Positions 42,143 through 43,042 of a DNA stretch of 43,042 nucleotides are shown piece after piece. Within the stretch, counting starts at the first letter, position 1. Each line of letters opens with the position of its first letter. A model generated the notes under the pieces. The model saw nothing but the letters and a program-made list of their open reading frames with translations. It did not search any database and was not told the DNA's origin. The position numbers were made by a program, and so were the translations under genes. The stretch comes from Candidatus Zhuqueibacterota bacterium. Its GTDB lineage: Bacteria; Zhuqueibacterota; Zhuqueibacteria; Residuimicrobiales; JAFGEC01. Location: the NCBI GenBank assembly GCA_016931775.1, contig JAFGEC010000606.1, positions 1-43,042 of the forward strand. Direction: 5' to 3'.

Positions 42143-43042
42143 ATGCATCTCGTATCGGCACGACAAATATACTGTTTTTTGGTTATCTCCTGGTTCTTTA
42201 ACACTTTTCTTTTTTCAGGTACATATAAAATCGTTGAAAAATCGGAGAATCGAATTCGGCTTCAATTCAAGGTTCCGCCTCCCGATTTTGTAAAAAGCGA
42301 CACATCCGGCACAGAACATACTCTCGTCGACCTGCCGGGTTGGGAAAATATAATTGCCGGCGGTTATCAATTTCCGTTTACCGCTTTTTCCCTGTATTCG
42401 AACTCGCCAAAGACATCCGCAAAAATTATCGCCGTTTCAGAAAAAAAATATCGATTGCCGCCGCCTCAGCCGCTGCTAGACATTCCTTTGGGCGACACAT
42501 CCTATTTCGCTCAATCCCCTCCTCTTTCACAGGGTTTCTACCCGAGCCAAAACGTGATTTGCCAGCCGGCCGGCCGCTATAGAGGCAATAATCTTTTCAG
42601 CGTACAGGTGTTTCCGATTCGGTACGACTTTGCAGGTGGTCAATTTATTGTTTGTACTCAGATCACGCTGGATATTTTTACCGACGCCCCCGATGCGGAA
42701 TTATCCCTGGGCGGTAACGAAGCGGAATTGTCGTTTATTCAAAGTCTCGGCGGTGTTACACTCTCCCGGGGTAAAACATATCAAAATAAAATCTCAAAAA
42801 AGTCGATTCCCGATTCAAAAACACAGTGTAAAATTTTTATCGATGCGGATGGGATATACCGGATCAACGGAAAAGACCTTCAATCCGCCGGACTGACACT
42901 GCTAAATATTGATATTCGAACCTTGGAGTTGAAGCATCGGGGCATATCTGTGCCTGTCTATGTAAAAGGTTGGCAGGACGGCCAATTTCACGAAAATGAT
43001 TATTTCGAATTTTGGGGGACTTTTAACCGGCAGACCATGCAG
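42143..43042 (+). CDS. PorU/C25 (gingipain)-like protein, N-terminal 300 residues only
   Basis: The frame is open from the ATG at 42143 to the window end (300 codons, no stop). It begins with a hydrophobic signal (IYCFLVISWFFNTFLFSG). It continues with a beta-rich propeptide-like region, and near residues 230-300 it has KIFIDADGIYRINGKDLQSAG and VYVKGWQDGQFHENDYFEFWGTFN. That 'dGIYrI...dl..aG' followed by 'DG.F...DY..Fwg' pair is what I associate with the N-terminal domain of C25 peptidases and the T9SS sortase PorU. The catalytic domain lies beyond the window, so sortase versus secreted gingipain-like protease is open. The 96-nt gap before it shows no clear terminator. Confidence 0.72.
   Translation, partial: MHLVSARQIYCFLVISWFFNTFLFSGTYKIVEKSENRIRLQFKVPPPDFVKSDTSGTEHTLVDLPGWENIIAGGYQFPFTAFSLYSNSPKTSAKIIAVSEKKYRLPPPQPLLDIPLGDTSYFAQSPPLSQGFYPSQNVICQPAGRYRGNNLFSVQVFPIRYDFAGGQFIVCTQITLDIFTDAPDAELSLGGNEAELSFIQSLGGVTLSRGKTYQNKISKKSIPDSKTQCKIFIDADGIYRINGKDLQSAGLTLLNIDIRTLELKHRGISVPVYVKGWQDGQFHENDYFEFWGTFNRQTMQ

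Noticed and set aside
1-43042. CRISPR array, prophage, IS element, tRNA or rRNA
   Set aside because: I found no spaced direct repeats, transposase or integrase signatures, tRNA cloverleaf or rRNA sequence by reading; short or divergent elements could be missed without computation.

Overview
The window reads as a chromosomal segment of a Gram-negative bacterium from the Fibrobacteres-Chlorobi-Bacteroidetes (FCB) superphylum, most likely outside Bacteroidetes proper (Calditrichota- or KSB1-like). This placement is inference. It rests on a giant SprA/Sov-type type IX secretion translocon next to a glutaminyl-cyclase-like peptidase and a PorU/C25-like protein, a complete Na+-NQR, LptF/G permeases, a Ton system, and seven lipoproteins. 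Recognisable Shine-Dalgarno sequences (GGGAGG before 7106, AGAGGAG before 21105, GGAGG before 24631) and TTGxxx-N16/17-TAAATT promoter-like sites argue against typical Bacteroidetes signals. TTG starts are frequent (about 1611, 12740, 15514, 16330, 28251). I see no rRNA, tRNA, CRISPR array, IS element or integrase.

Layout. 1-7106 (minus): a long co-directional string with an M2/M3-type metallopeptidase lipoprotein, a GalT-like protein, a small lipoprotein, a YibQ-type deacetylase, a PdxJ-fold protein lacking most catalytic residues, a HAD phosphatase, and a secreted lipoprotein cut by the window edge. 7241-8891 (plus): a GroES-like paralog and a TIM-barrel-like lipoprotein. 8869-12608 (minus): an alpha/beta hydrolase and an orphan HsdR-like helicase with decayed motifs. 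12740-14934: a small lipoprotein, a possible micro-ORF, YhbY and a cell-wall amidase. 15180-18836 (plus): CutA, an MBL hydrolase, TonB-ExbB-ExbD and a phosphodiesterase. 18860-20848: a YciO-type YrdC protein, then divergently an SO_0444-type metal permease fused to an HMA domain. 20926-27962 (minus): nqrABCDEF, a terminator, apbE and a small nqrM-like gene. 28251-29159 (plus): a TonB-like membrane-anchored protein with a winged-helix-like domain. 29186-32990 (minus): three tandem LptF/LptG-family permeases. 33277-43042 (plus): sprA, the glutaminyl-cyclase-like peptidase, prmA, a DUF4390 protein and the 5' part of a PorU/C25-like gene.

How the genes fit together. Much of the window serves the cell envelope: LPS export (LptF/G), energy coupling to outer-membrane transport (Ton), peptidoglycan hydrolysis, and protein export through a type IX system with N-terminal pyroglutamate formation. 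The sodium pump has its own flavinylation (ApbE) and iron-delivery (NqrM-like) factors. Both non-lipoprotein signal peptides with a clear AxA-type site (SprA and the amidase) leave Gln at +1, which fits the adjacent glutaminyl-cyclase-like gene.

No gene-free stretch exceeds 300 bases. The largest are 14935-15179 (AT-rich, divergent promoters), 27963-28250 (nqrA promoter; I see nothing else convincing) and 32991-33276 (sprA promoter and a long leader).
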